Shown in pieces: positions 22,623-32,170 of a stretch of DNA of 64,000 nucleotides. Positions within the stretch are counted from its first letter, which is position 1; each line of letters opens with the position of its first letter. The position numbers and the translations under genes were made by a program. Under the pieces are notes generated by a model. That model saw only the letters and a program-made list of their open reading frames with translations, had not been told where the DNA came from and made no database searches. Source of the stretch: Macrosoma leucophasiata (taxonomy: Eukaryota > Arthropoda > Insecta > Lepidoptera > Hedylidae); NCBI GenBank assembly GCA_036365455.1, contig JAWQUS010000010.1, forward strand, positions 13,276,501-13,340,500, written 5' to 3'.

Positions 22623-23117
22623 TATATAAAAGTAATTTTTTACAAGTATTCGAAAAACGCCGGGCGGTCACTTATCCCTGGGACACATATATTACATAAT
22701 AATCCAATGTTCCTACCAAAATTGAAGAATTGTAACCGCCTGTCCAAATCAAGTCTTATTAACAGCTATGGTAGGTACATATAGTAAAGAACTGAGTTTT
22801 ACCTTGCCAACAAACTGCTTCGTCAGTTTGGCGAGATTTTAGTTTATAAGTATACTTCATTATGTATCTGTGAAAAAAATGTTGCTATTAGCATCATTAT
22901 ACGAGTATATGCTAGGTAATACAATACATGTAGATAATCCGCTCGTTTGTTTGCAACATGTCTCCCCACAGCACGCGCACTCATCTGCGACTACCAGTTT
23001 AGTACCTTTCATTGGTATATACTGGGTAATGTGTGGTAATGCGTGAGTCGGTCGGTGTCACTTTTGGTGCGCAACCTGTCGCTTGACGCACCTCACACCA
23101 CGCACGCCTCACGCTCG

Positions 23118-23240
23118 GCCTGATGAATGTAGTGGGCAATCTCTGGATGAGTGTGGACCAGATCTAATCGTTGTGGCAATTTTTGGGGAAGGCTTATTTA
23201 TGTCCAGCAGTGGACATCATTTGGCTGAAGTGATGATAAT
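23118..23240 (+). repeat. RTE LINE 3'-end fragment
   Basis: GGGGAAGGCTTATTTATGTC then CAGCAGTGGACATCATTTGG and CTGAAGTGATGATAATG is a typical lepidopteran RTE tail with its TGATGATAATG-type end. It lies in sif intron 9. Confidence 0.7.
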
Positions 23241-23359
23241 GTGTGTAATCAGTGCCCAATATAGTATGTAGTCGCATTAAGCCATGCATCACGCATCTGG
23301 CTTGATGCGAAATATTTTCGTAAAGAAAGTTTTTCATAAGGTTTCACTTTAAATTCCAG

Positions 23360-23446
23360 GTGCAAGTGATGCAGGGTTCCCAGACTCTAGGCAAAACAAA
23401 GAAACCTAAGACTTCGGGTCAACGATTATCGGCCGGCAATATTGAG
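23360..23446 (+). CDS. sif: sif exon 10
   Basis: The acceptor is AAATTCCAG and the donor GTAGAA. It has 29 codons, phase 0 to 0. It encodes VQVMQGSQTLGKTKKPKTS, then GQRLSAGNIE, a basic, polar segment after the PH domain. Its order matches insect Still life (TLGK...SAGNI). The 2.46-kb intron before it holds the nested MITE and mariner. Confidence 0.92.
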
Positions 23447-23605
23447 GTAGAAAAACATTGTATTAAAATTAACTGTGTTGTGATATTCATATTACTAATC
23501 GGAATTGAACGCTGTTAGAGTACCAAGAATTTTGTTCTCCTTTTTGTTTTAGTTTGTTTTACTTAGACTTAAATGTACCGAACTCGTATCTAAGGGCTAC
23601 TCCAA

Positions 23606-23705
23606 ATTAAAAAAAAACGTAACTTCATGCCTTCAGGCAGAGGTAAATGCACGCATTCAAGCATACATGCAAGCACCCACGAGTCGCCGGTTACGTTTTG
23701 TTCTA
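23606..23705. repeat. Short repeat of a SINE-like family (ATGCATGC-type), fragment
   Basis: ACGTAACTTCATGCCTTCAG, then GCAGAGGTAAATGCACGC and CACCCACGAGTCGCCGG resembles stretches at 41629-41890 and 59222-59475. It is a short piece only. Confidence 0.4.
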
Positions 23706-23774
23706 TGGTTTACAATAAGTTGTCATAATCGTGTATTTTATAATATTCATGATATTTTTCTTGACTTTATGTAG

Positions 23775-23886
23775 GTGGGGGATCTCTCCCGCGAGAATTC
23801 GCAGGAAGCTGAAGAACCTCCTCAAGACGTGTCTTCCGATGAACCAACCTTCAGGCATAGAAGCAAAACACTGGGAGATACGGCTG
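23775..23886 (+). CDS. sif: sif exon 11
   Basis: The acceptor is CTTTATGTAG and the donor GTTAGT. It encodes VGDLSRENSQEAEEPPQDV, then SSDEPTFRHRSKTLGDTA, and ends on one base of the next codon. It is an acidic, Ser-rich linker; RSKTLGD resembles a conserved spot in insect Still life. Confidence 0.9.
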
Positions 23887-24492
23887 GTTAGTGACTTGAT
23901 CATTGTAATGTCTATGCAAATATTATTTAAATAATTTTATAAATATTACTACTACCAATTTTCTTCGAGTTTTTTCTGATTCTGTGAGCGTATTAGGACA
24001 AAAACGGATCATCTGCTACTTAAAGAATCATTGAAATTTGAAATCCGTCTAGTAGTTCTAGAGTTTATTCCTCGTACACATACCTTTAAAAGTAGGTATG
24101 CAATTTATATCTTATAATTAATGTGTTCAAAAACTTTTCTCTTTATTTTAATACATTTTTACTGTTATTTTTTTAATTCGTTTGAGATTTTGTTTTTTGG
24201 AAATGTGATGTCATTTGAATGTGATGGATTTCGGCAGTCTGGTCCTCTGTGTTTATACGTTCATTGTACTCATCAAGATATTTTATCTCCACGTGGTCTT
24301 CAACTCTGCCTGTAAAAGTTTCGTTGGTGCCGCGAAATTTATGAATATAACTCACTCTCCAATATGTTTCGAGCTAACATTTTAGTTGTCATTGATTTTT
24401 ACGATATTTTTTTCATTGAGAATCGTGAAACAAAAATGTATCGTCCACGAAGAAATTTCTCCATAGGATCTGAATTTTATGACGATAACTTA

Positions 24493-24759
<267 letters not shown>

Positions 24760-25189
24760 TTATAAACAAACATCTTTTTTTTTCTAGAAATATTGAAAAT
24801 ATATCGGGATCTTATAATCGGGTTTCCCCAACTTCCTCGGGCGAATTTTTGATGTTCCTCGTAATGTTTGTGTCTTGTTAGTCATCATTGACCCGAAAGG
24901 GAACTTTATTCCTACATATTTTTTATCTGTATATTTTTTGTCCTTATAAAATATACACGTCGAAATTTTAGTTGTTCTTTCCCCGCGGCATAACGATTTG
25001 GCTTCAATAGTGTAATCAAATTATAAAAATGCTAAAATTACAAAATATTTTGTTATTTTCAAGTGATTAAAAAAATTATCATCGTGTCGATACCGAGAGA
25101 AATCATTATATTTCTTGACATTCTTACTACTTGAAGTAGTGCACGCAAACCGCGGTATGCTACCGGAAACGTGAAAAACAGTGAATATT

Positions 25190-25275
25190 CATATGCTCGT
25201 ACGTTTAGAGCAAATTGAGCTCACTTGCCTCTCAAGGCAAGAGAGCTTACTTTGCTCTAAACATTCGTATGAAGA
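25190..25275 (+). ncRNA. Candidate intronic hairpin RNA (miRNA-like)
   Basis: The two halves pair over about 37 positions with a short loop near CTCTCAAG. The core GTTTAGAGCAAA pairs exactly with TTTGCTCTAAAC, and GAGCTCACTTGCCT pairs with AGGCAAGAGAGCTT with few mismatches. The outer parts, CATATG against CATTCGTATG, pair more loosely. The size and shape suit a pre-miRNA, but a small foldback transposon would look alike. I do not recognise the mature sequence. Confidence 0.35.
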
Positions 25276-25499
25276 TACGGTATCACAACACGGTATAACT
25301 AATAAAAAAAGAATATTATATATAGATCGGTTGTACTACTAAGACTAAATCATTTTACTGCGGAAATACGACCATTAATAATTATCACCATGATATCATT
25401 ATCTATACTTATAATAAAACTGTAGAAGTGTAAATTCTGTACATTATAAACATTGAAAAAATAAATACCAGGGGATGTTACTAGATCGATACCGAACCC

Positions 25500-25660
25500 A
25501 AATATGTGATTAGAATATTTTTTGTCTGTCTGTCTGTCTGTTTGTTCAAGCATCACAGAAAAACTACCGGTCCGATTACAATGAAACTTGGTATGATTAT
25601 ACCTTAACCTTTGGCGCACAACACTGGGTACTTTTTATCTCGAAAAAATGTCTGTTTGTC
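25500..25660. repeat. CTGTCTG-type interspersed repeat, first copy
   Basis: A (CTGT) tract at about 25507-25530 is followed by ACCGGTCCGATTACAATG and AAACTTGGTATGATTATACC, a stock phrase of lepidopteran repeats that carry CTGTCTG runs. It is not coding. Confidence 0.5.
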
Positions 25661-25844
25661 TGTGTGTTTGTTCACGTTAATATCAGAAACGGCTTATTTG
25701 TTTTGCGAATTTCTGTAACATATTGTGGTAAATTAAAAAAAAAAATTAGTGTTTGTTTCATGTGAATCGGTTCTGAAATAAAAAAAATGACAATTTAAAG
25801 AATCATATCGAATATTTTTAAGCTATTATGTATCTTAGTTCTAT

Positions 25845-26000
25845 CTTTTAGGGGGTTACGTACAGAAAAGGTTAAAACGGACCCTACGGATTATTCAACC
25901 TCCGCTGTCTGTCTGTCTGTCCGTTCGTCCGTCTGTCTGTCACTAGCCTGTATCTCATAAATATTGATAGCTAGAAAGCTAACATTTTCACAAATTTTGT
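25845..26000 (+). repeat. CTGTCTG-type interspersed repeat, second copy
   Basis: GGGGGTTACGTACAG, then ACGGACCCTACGGATT and CTGTCTGTCTGTCTGTCCG matches the repeat near 60029 (GGGTTCCGTAGTAAACAAGG and its CTGTC run). GTACGGAACCCTTCGTGCAC at about 26700 may be an inverted end of the same element. Confidence 0.5.
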
Positions 26001-26139
26001 ATTTTTGATACGCTTTAAAGACAAAATTAATTACTAAAAATAAGAAAATGAAAATGTTAAGGGGTCTAAGGGGGCATACAATAAACGTGTTTTTTTTTTG
26101 TTTGATATTATTTCGCATTAACACATGCTTGTGAAATAT

Positions 26140-26520
26140 ATTTTATTTTTAAAGAAAATGGAAAGAAAAATTTGACTTCAGGCGAGGCTCGAACTCGCGA
26201 CCTACTGGGAATCTAGTCCAGCCGCTCTTCCAATTGAGCTACTGAAGCCCTGCCCGATTTGTCAAATCTTTCCTTCACATCTATTGCATTGCTTTATGGT
26301 AGCAGTAGCGCCATCTATTACCAACTATGCTAGTTAGGCAACCGATATAATAGACTTTTCAGTTTATTGAATATCGTAAAGAAGTCGCTTTTACCCTTAA
26401 TAATTGTTTGCTTGCTTGACTACTTGTTTGTTTGTTTGCTGGACTAGATTCCCAGTAGGTCGCGAGTTCGAGCCTCGCCTGAAGTCAAATTTTTCTTTCC
26501 ATTTTTCTTTAAAAATAAAA
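26140..26520. repeat. Inverted duplication of a tRNA-like sequence
   Basis: The left arm (about 26140-26222) and right arm (about 26442-26520) are near-perfect reverse complements over about 80 bases, with at most one extra base in an A tract. The arms share CTGGACTAGATTCCC, GGTCGCGAGTTCGAGCC and an A/T tail. The spacer is about 220 bases and contains the 5' half of the tRNA-like sequence belonging to the left arm. Confidence 0.8.
26175..26248 (-). tRNA. tRNA-like sequence, probably a degenerate tRNA or SINE head
   Basis: Read on the minus strand, the acceptor arm GCTTCAG pairs with CTGAAGT. The D arm is GCTC / GAGC with GG in the loop, and the T arm GCGAG / CTCGC pairs perfectly around TTCGAGC. 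The anticodon stem GCTGG / CCAGT leaves a nine-base loop, ACTAGATTC. A normal loop has seven, so no anticodon can be assigned with confidence. A box B sequence (GAGTTCGAGCC) is intact. I read it as tRNA-derived, not a sure working tRNA. Confidence 0.5.
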
Positions 26521-26993
26521 TGTGCTTTTTTTTCGTATATGTTTTGCTCGATAATAATAACGGTAGCAAGTAGACGCTTTACATTTTCACATTATTTTTA
26601 GGTCTTATGTTGTATATTACCTTCCTTAATAAACAATTAAATAAAAATGAAGTAAATATTAAACCCATGCAACATACGTAATTTTTAGGCAATTTTTTTG
26701 TACGGAACCCTTCGTGCACGAGTTCGACTCGCACTTAACCCTTAACCGATTTTTTCTCTGTAAGTAACATTAAGCATACTGCATAAATCTGGTCCCGGTA
26801 TAAGACAATCAATGGACGATGGTGGTGATGGTGGTGGTGGTGTTGATGGCATTAGTGGTTATAAATGCACAACGTTAGTATGAAATTTTTCACTTCTGCC
26901 GGCTCTTACGGAGTGCATATTTATTATGTATGGATCTATCTTTCATCTTTCATTCTCTGTCAGTTGCACTAATTGACTGAAACTTTATAATAT

Positions 26994-27243
26994 TCTATAT
27001 ATATAAAAATCTATCGCTGTTCGTTAGTCTCGCTAAAACTCGAGAACGGCTGGACCGGTTTGGCTAATTTTGGTTCTGAATTATTTTTGTAAGTCCAGGG
27101 AAGGTTTAAAAGGTAAGAATATATGAAGAAATTGAAAGGGAATAGTAAAAAAACAATTTCATTTTCCCATACTGTCCGTATCTATCAAAGCTTTGACACA
27201 TTATTTCATTCTGAGGCAATACGAAGTTTGCCGGGTCAACTAG
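26994..27243 (+). mobile_element. Non-autonomous Helitron
   Basis: It starts TCTATATATATAAAAATC and contains GCTGTTCGTTAGTCTCGC and ACTCGAGAACGGCTGGACC. It ends GAAGTTTGCCGGGTCAACTAG before a T. This is the common non-autonomous Helitron of moths and butterflies. A second copy is at 61293-61540. Its 3' end lies 29 bases before the acceptor of the next sif exon. Confidence 0.8.
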
Positions 27244-27272
27244 TAGATATTAAAAATTGTAACGTACAGCAG

Positions 27273-27414
27273 ACACAGCGAAGCGAGCTACGCCGGTGGT
27301 GACGAGTGACGTGGACAAATCGGACCCCGGCTCCAAGTCCGAGGGGGAGGACGAGCAACCTCAGCCACCCGCTAAGCGAGGGCTGGGCAGGACTCCCAAC
27401 CATCTCACCTTAAG
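27273..27414 (+). CDS. sif: sif exon 12
   Basis: The acceptor is TACAGCAG and the donor GTCGGT. The split codon GAC joins exon 11. It encodes TAKRATPVVTSDVDKSDPGS, KSEGEDEQPQPPAKRGLGR and TPNHLTLR, an acidic then basic linker. CAGCAG is a NAGNAG tandem acceptor: the earlier AG would add one Ala. The 29 bases before it, down to the Helitron end, lack a pyrimidine tract. GC content is much higher than in the intron. Confidence 0.85.
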
Positions 27415-27925
27415 GTCGGTAACCTTAACATCTAACCACTACATATTCTATGATTGCCATATTGTAGTGCTCGCAGTACACATCCGAGTAAATTTAAAGA
27501 TTTCATTAATTAAAGGAAATTAAAATACACCATGCGAACATTTTAGGCTATCCAACACAAATATATTTTTTAAATTCGAACCTCCCCCCAGCTTTATAAA
27601 ATCAATTTGACTGCTAAATAAACTGCAGTGACATTATAAAGTTCACGAATACTCAGTCGTACCTACAAGCGTTTTGTACAATAAATATTATACAAATAAA
27701 AAATATTTTGTTCCTATTATTATATATATAATTAACAGCAACCAAATAGCTCCTATTTTTTATTTATATAAGTACATAAATTTTATAAACATAAAATAGC
27801 ATACAGAGTTTACATGGCTTTCAGTGACGTAAGAGGAAGCCAATGACAAAGAGTTCGTAATGTTGTGTTCGTTTTAATTTCCATTTTCCATTTATTTATT
27901 GCTCAATGATTATAACATTTTACAG

Positions 27926-28703
27926 TACCACATCCACATTGAGTGCCGGCAGCACTGGAAGCCAAGCACGTCTAATCCAATCCTCCCACCAACCGACGCA
28001 GTATCAGCCGACGATGGTCAAGGAATTAGGTAAGCAAGAGTCGCAATCCCTGAAATCCTCTCCAGAAAGAAAGAGCTCGGTAACAGAGAAAAAAATCAAA
28101 GTGATACGATCAGGAACCGGAAGCAGCATCAACAGAGACAGGTCTCCAAATAGATCTATAGATCATACGTCTCCCGATAGAGACCGCGTTACCAAAGTTA
28201 TTATATGCAAGTCACCAAATAAATCCAGCTTAAAGCATAGTAAAACTTTGCATCGTTCACCCAGGGGTAGTTTTGACCAACCGAGGTCTCCTCGTGAATC
28301 CATCGATAAATCTCGCTCACCTCAGCAGAGCTTTGATGGATCACGTTCGCCCAGAGGAAGTATAATGAAGTCACGCGAGAGCAGCCTCGACAGAGCTAAG
28401 TCTCCAAAACCGGCTCCTAAAAAGGGCATAATGCGAACTCCTCAGGCGAGTTTCGACCGATCTCCTTGCAAGTCCCCAAACGTCAGCCGACGTTCCTCAA
28501 AATCTAGCGGAGAGAAACTGGCTAGACTCGGTACCAACTCGTTGGATCGAATGACTCACTACTCTCAATTAGCCAAAGCAGAAGATAAGGCTATAAAAAT
28601 GGGCATCGTAGTATCCAAGTCGACAGAATCCATCGCTAAAGCCATTGAGCATCCGACTTGCGTCCAGTGCTACTTGTCCGGCAAGAAAACCAAAAGCTCC
28701 TAG
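27926..28703 (+). CDS. sif: sif exon 13 with long Ser/Pro/Arg-rich C-terminal tail
   Basis: The acceptor is CATTTTACAG; the split codon AGT joins exon 12. It encodes [20 protein letters not shown] through YQPTMVKEL, then a tail to TAG at 28701-28703. The tail is Lys/Ser-rich and carries tandem modules of the form SP-x-x-S-(F/I/L)-D ([32 protein letters not shown]), which look like proline-directed and basophilic kinase sites in a disordered region. At 28029/28030 inside the exon, AATTAG GTAAGC is a strong donor that can cut the tail off. If the exon is read through, this is the long isoform. I cannot tell which form is the major one. Confidence 0.82.
28030..28035 (+). promoter_or_regulatory. 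sif: Internal 5' splice site in sif exon 13
   Basis: G|GTAAGC matches the donor consensus and leaves one base (G) of a codon. The exon at 31008 begins GG TCG, so the junction codon is GGG (Gly) and the frame continues. This gives the short C-terminus. Confidence 0.7.
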
Positions 28704-28877
28704 CATAAGGGGAAGGGCAAGTTCCCGAAATCTCGCAGGAAGTCTCTAACGACTCAGTCCATCCTGGTGTCGTCGGACCGCAGCAGCGTGGAGACCCTGG
28801 AAGATGCGCACGAGCGCGGGTATTGCCCTTCCACACAACATTACGATAAGAACGATTTCGACATCATACACGTTTGA
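28704..28877 (+). CDS. sif: In-frame extension of sif after TAG, candidate readthrough region
   Basis: Directly after TAG at 28701 the same frame stays open for 57 codons to TGA at 28875-28877. It reads HKGKGKFPKSRRKSLTTQS, ILVSSDRSSVETLEDAHER and GYCPSTQHYDKNDFDIIHV. The composition is protein-like and remains GC-rich until the TGA, where AT-rich 3' UTR begins abruptly. The stop context is TAG C. The end IIHV could be a class II PDZ ligand. It may be translated by stop readthrough or by editing of UAG to UGG, or be a recent nonsense change or a sequencing error. Confidence 0.6.
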   Translation, partial: HKGKGKFPKSRRKSLTTQSILVSSDRSSVETLEDAHERGYCPSTQHYDKNDFDIIHV

Positions 28878-31007
28878 AGCGGTCTACTTTATTTTTACAA
28901 CAGATTTTAATATATTATTATTTTTTATCTAATTTACTCAGAATTTATTTACTGCCGAGTTTCAATATCGTGCGCGTCGATGCCGTCGCCGTACTTTGAA
29001 TATATTGGATTTAAATGGAATTGATTAGTGTTTGATTATAAAATGGTGATTATTGAGTCTATTTATTAGATAGTTAATTTTAATTATACATTTATCTTTA
29101 AAAATATAATATTTTCCGATGTGGATAATATATTAAACACCAATTTATGAACTGTAGAATAAATGTCTATGAACTTAAAACGACCGGTATGGTTCAAATT
29201 ACGTATACGTAATGGTTTTGACCTACATATACTCAAAATAATTCGTGTATCCAGCGACTCCCCTTTAGGGTACTTGTATGACATTAAAGACTAGATCAAT
29301 ATAGTAAATTAATAGAGTAATAAAAAAGGTAGTGTGAGTATTAAAACAAAATAATCATAATTAAATTTAATCTCGACTCTTTAATCTAGTTAATTCAAGT
29401 GCTAAGTGTTACATTATAATGGCTGTGGAATCGAACTGATGTTTATCCTTAATCACTTTCGTCATAGGCTCTCTGTTGTTAATTTCACTTTGACTGTTAT
29501 TATACATTCCAGTAATAGGAAAATATATATTATTGTGACGTATGTATGTAGATGGCCATGGATTTGTACCATTAATTAAGTCTTCCATTTCAAATAACCT
29601 ATAATTAATCAAACTTATTATTATTTGTTATTTTCTTGTCTGCTGCTCAAATTAGTGTTAAGTTTCACTATTTACTTCATAGATATAACCACACGTCTCC
29701 TCCCCCTATAATAAGATCAGAGTAGATTTGTGATCTCGATCTATCACAATATGAAATTATAAAATGGTAGTGAATGCATTGCTGATTTCAGCTTATACAT
29801 ATATTTAAATAATAATTCTATTGATCAAAAGAAATAGTTGATACTTATTACTTACTTAAACAATTATGCTGCTAAATGCTTAATATTAATAAATAGGCTA
29901 GCCATGAAGCACTAAACTTAACTTATACCAACATAAATACATATATACGCTATGGACACTATAACTTATTAATAAAAGTAGACAAGAAATCGTTGTTTAA
30001 ATAGCGCTTTACTTAGCCGTTAGTCGTGCACTGAGTCTGTGTTGAACTATTTATAGAAAATGCACCGACGTATCCAAATTCTGATAACCGTTAGTGTCGT
30101 CGTAATCGATATTAAGCTCACTGATGCACGTTAGAATAAACTTAATGTAAACACCATCTTAATGCTAAATGTTTAATTAAATTATGCAAGGTTATTTTTG
30201 TTTCGTTATTTAAGCCGTCGAGATATACAATACTGATTTTATTTGAATGTTCGATGATAATGTTGACCGCCGGAACTAGACAGCCGCTCACGCTCAGCCT
30301 TTTATGATTTCTTTTCAATGTTACCCTCGACGGGCTCGGGCTTACGCGTCGTACGCTTTCTGACAGGGCGTCTCGCCGCGGCACGAACGGGAGCCGGGGA
30401 CGGGTAGCGTTACACACTGAATTATCGCCTACTATAATTAATCCAGCGCAACTTACAACTTGTCGTTCAAATTAGGACTATTACTAGAATCTCTTTTGGT
30501 GTACTTTACAAGAGCGGGCCCATAACGTAACTCATTCGGATTCGTCAGCAAATATTTTTTTTTTATTGTAATGTACGCTTACGTGATATTGATATCACCA
30601 AATTAACCTATTCCTGAAAGTCTGATCAAAATCTAATCGCTCGATGTAGGTCTCCTTCTACATGTATATGAATGAAATGGCGATACATGATTTGATGAGA
30701 ATTTGACCAGTCTTTTAGAAACTTGGGGTTAGAGTCCTAATTTGAACATCTAGTAGTCAGCTGCGCCGGAGGGGTAACGTTGCATTCGCGCATCGCGGGC
30801 GAGACCGGCCGCCTTTTGTGCCGCGGTCCACAACATTCATCAAACATTCAACTCTTTTCGCGAATCGGTGACCTGGATAGTATGTGTTCTAAATTTGAAA
30901 TGTCCGCGCGGCCGGCGGCGCGGCGGGTATGCGCGGGGAGCGCGGGGAGGCGCGGCCGGCCGGGCGGAGGCGAGCTGTGAAAGAGTTCGGTGTTTGGTGT
31001 GTTGTAG
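28878..31007 (+). other. sif: sif long-isoform 3' UTR and intron of short isoform
   Basis: This is AT-rich and non-coding. AATAAA at 29158-29163, near 29968 and near 30131 are candidate polyadenylation signals for the long form. A GC-richer island at about 30260-30420 has no supported exon. In the short form all of this would be intron. Confidence 0.55.
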
Positions 31008-31144
31008 GGTCGCCCGTGTGGAAACCGCGCGACGTGGGCGAGGCGGGCGCGGCGCCGACCACGCTGCCGCGCTCGCAGCGCCCGCCGCGCGCCGTGCACC
31101 TCTCCGCAAGCCGCAAGTCGCTCGCGCCGGACCATCGACACTGA
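31008..31144 (+). CDS. sif: sif alternative last exon
   Basis: The acceptor is GTGTGTTGTAG, with a GT-rich rather than C-rich tract. Joined to the donor at 28029 it continues GL-free as G then SPVWKPRDVGEAGAAPTTL, PRSQRPPRAVHLSASRKSLA and PDHRH, with TGA at 31142-31144. The exon is very GC-rich (about 70 percent) within AT-rich DNA, as are the coding exons 9 and 12. The phase match and the SPVWKPRD block support it. Other overlapping frames in this GC-rich stretch are also open, so composition alone is not proof. Confidence 0.7.
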
Positions 31145-31512
31145 ACCCGCTCCCACTGCGACCCACTCCCGCCCTCTTGGCCTATCCTTAAGCCGCTCTG
31201 ACTCGTTGTTACCAGATCGATTTTATAGGGCCACTGTCTATTGAGTACTTATTATGTCTGCACCGATATTGTAAACTCAGATACGACTCTGTATATTTGT
31301 TACCTTACCTTTTACGGTGATTCGTGATTTCATTAAGATTTGCCAAGAAACAAGCTGACATCGACTGAAGTATATAGACTCTACCTTTTGGACCGAAATT
31401 GAAGACTGTGTAAACGAAATCGCGTATAACAGCTAACAAATACTCAGTGTATGAAGCATTATAATAAAATATTATAGTAATACAAACATTTATTTTCTTT
31501 AAGACGTTCTTC

Positions 31513-31552
31513 AGAAAGAAACCAAATAATAATGTATATTTGGTTTCTTTCT
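31513..31552 (+). repeat. 16-bp hairpin in sif 3' region
   Basis: AGAAAGAAACCAAATA pairs exactly with TATTTGGTTTCTTTCT around an eight-base loop. Confidence 0.65.
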
Positions 31553-31958
31553 TTTTTACCTTCACCAGTGTGATTCTGAAAGTGGATCTGGCAACACATT
31601 TCTAACACCTCGTCACTTATTTTCCATCTCCCATTACGGTGGCCAACTCAGCGATCAGTGATAGTAACAAAGAAGAGTAGGTATCCTTTTTTACCACTAT
31701 TAAACCTTATTACGAACTTTGTGACATTACATATACTAATAAAATTATCAATGTTGATTATTTTTATTGTCATCGGTCGCTGCAGCTAGGTTCAGGCGTT
31801 TTCCACTCTAAACCTCCATTCTGACCCTACAGAGATACCCCTACCCTTTACCTATCGCTCCCGACCCCAGTCTTCCTCACACCACTCGCTTGGCTTACCG
31901 CTTTTATGATCTTAGGATATCACTATGTAAACTCGGTCATGGTCTTTCATACAGTCCC

Positions 31959-32170
31959 TAGCAAAAAGTATCGCACGTCGAGCTTAGGAAAGAGACTTCG
32001 GCTATGTAGAGCGTTATCTCTTTCGCACACTGACCTGACGTTGGTCGACCATATTAATCAAGTTTTGACCACTATCTTACGTAGGCAGTTTGCAACAGAG
32101 ATAACGCTCCACGAAGTCGAAACTAGTCGAATATCTCTTTTCTAAGCTCGTTGTGCAATATTGCTTGACG
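31959..32170. repeat. MITE of the TATTGCACATCGAGC family, copy 2
   Basis: The left end TAGCAAAAAGTATCGCACG and the right end (CGTTGTGCAATATTGCTTGA) are inverted and match copy 1 at 11553-11788. GAGCGTTATCTCTTTCGC and AGAGATAACGCTC are internal inverted pieces. Confidence 0.65.

Larger units (their letters stand above)
20949..22688. mobile_element. MITE (GGGATAAGTGACCGCC TIR) carrying an inserted mariner
   Basis: The left end near 20949 has GGGATAAGTGACCGCCCGGC then TTTTTCGAATATTTGTACAA. The right end near 22688 is its reverse complement. Within the left half, 21032-21211 is itself a long palindrome around GGACTTACCGGCTTTGG / GCCGGTAAGTCCC. A mariner remnant has inserted at 21213-22622. A second copy of the MITE begins at 63807. 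The nested pair sits in sif intron 9, 54 bases after exon 9. Confidence 0.8.

Noticed and set aside
26404..26601. Plus-strand Cys-rich frame
   Set aside because: It runs through the inverted tRNA-like repeat and low-complexity TTTG repeats.
28636..28836. Minus-strand frame across the sif stop codon
   Set aside because: It is antisense to the sif tail and its extension and shows no recognisable sequence.
30840..31190. Several overlapping open frames on both strands
   Set aside because: They come from the very high GC content. Only the plus-strand frame from 31008 joins an upstream exon in phase.
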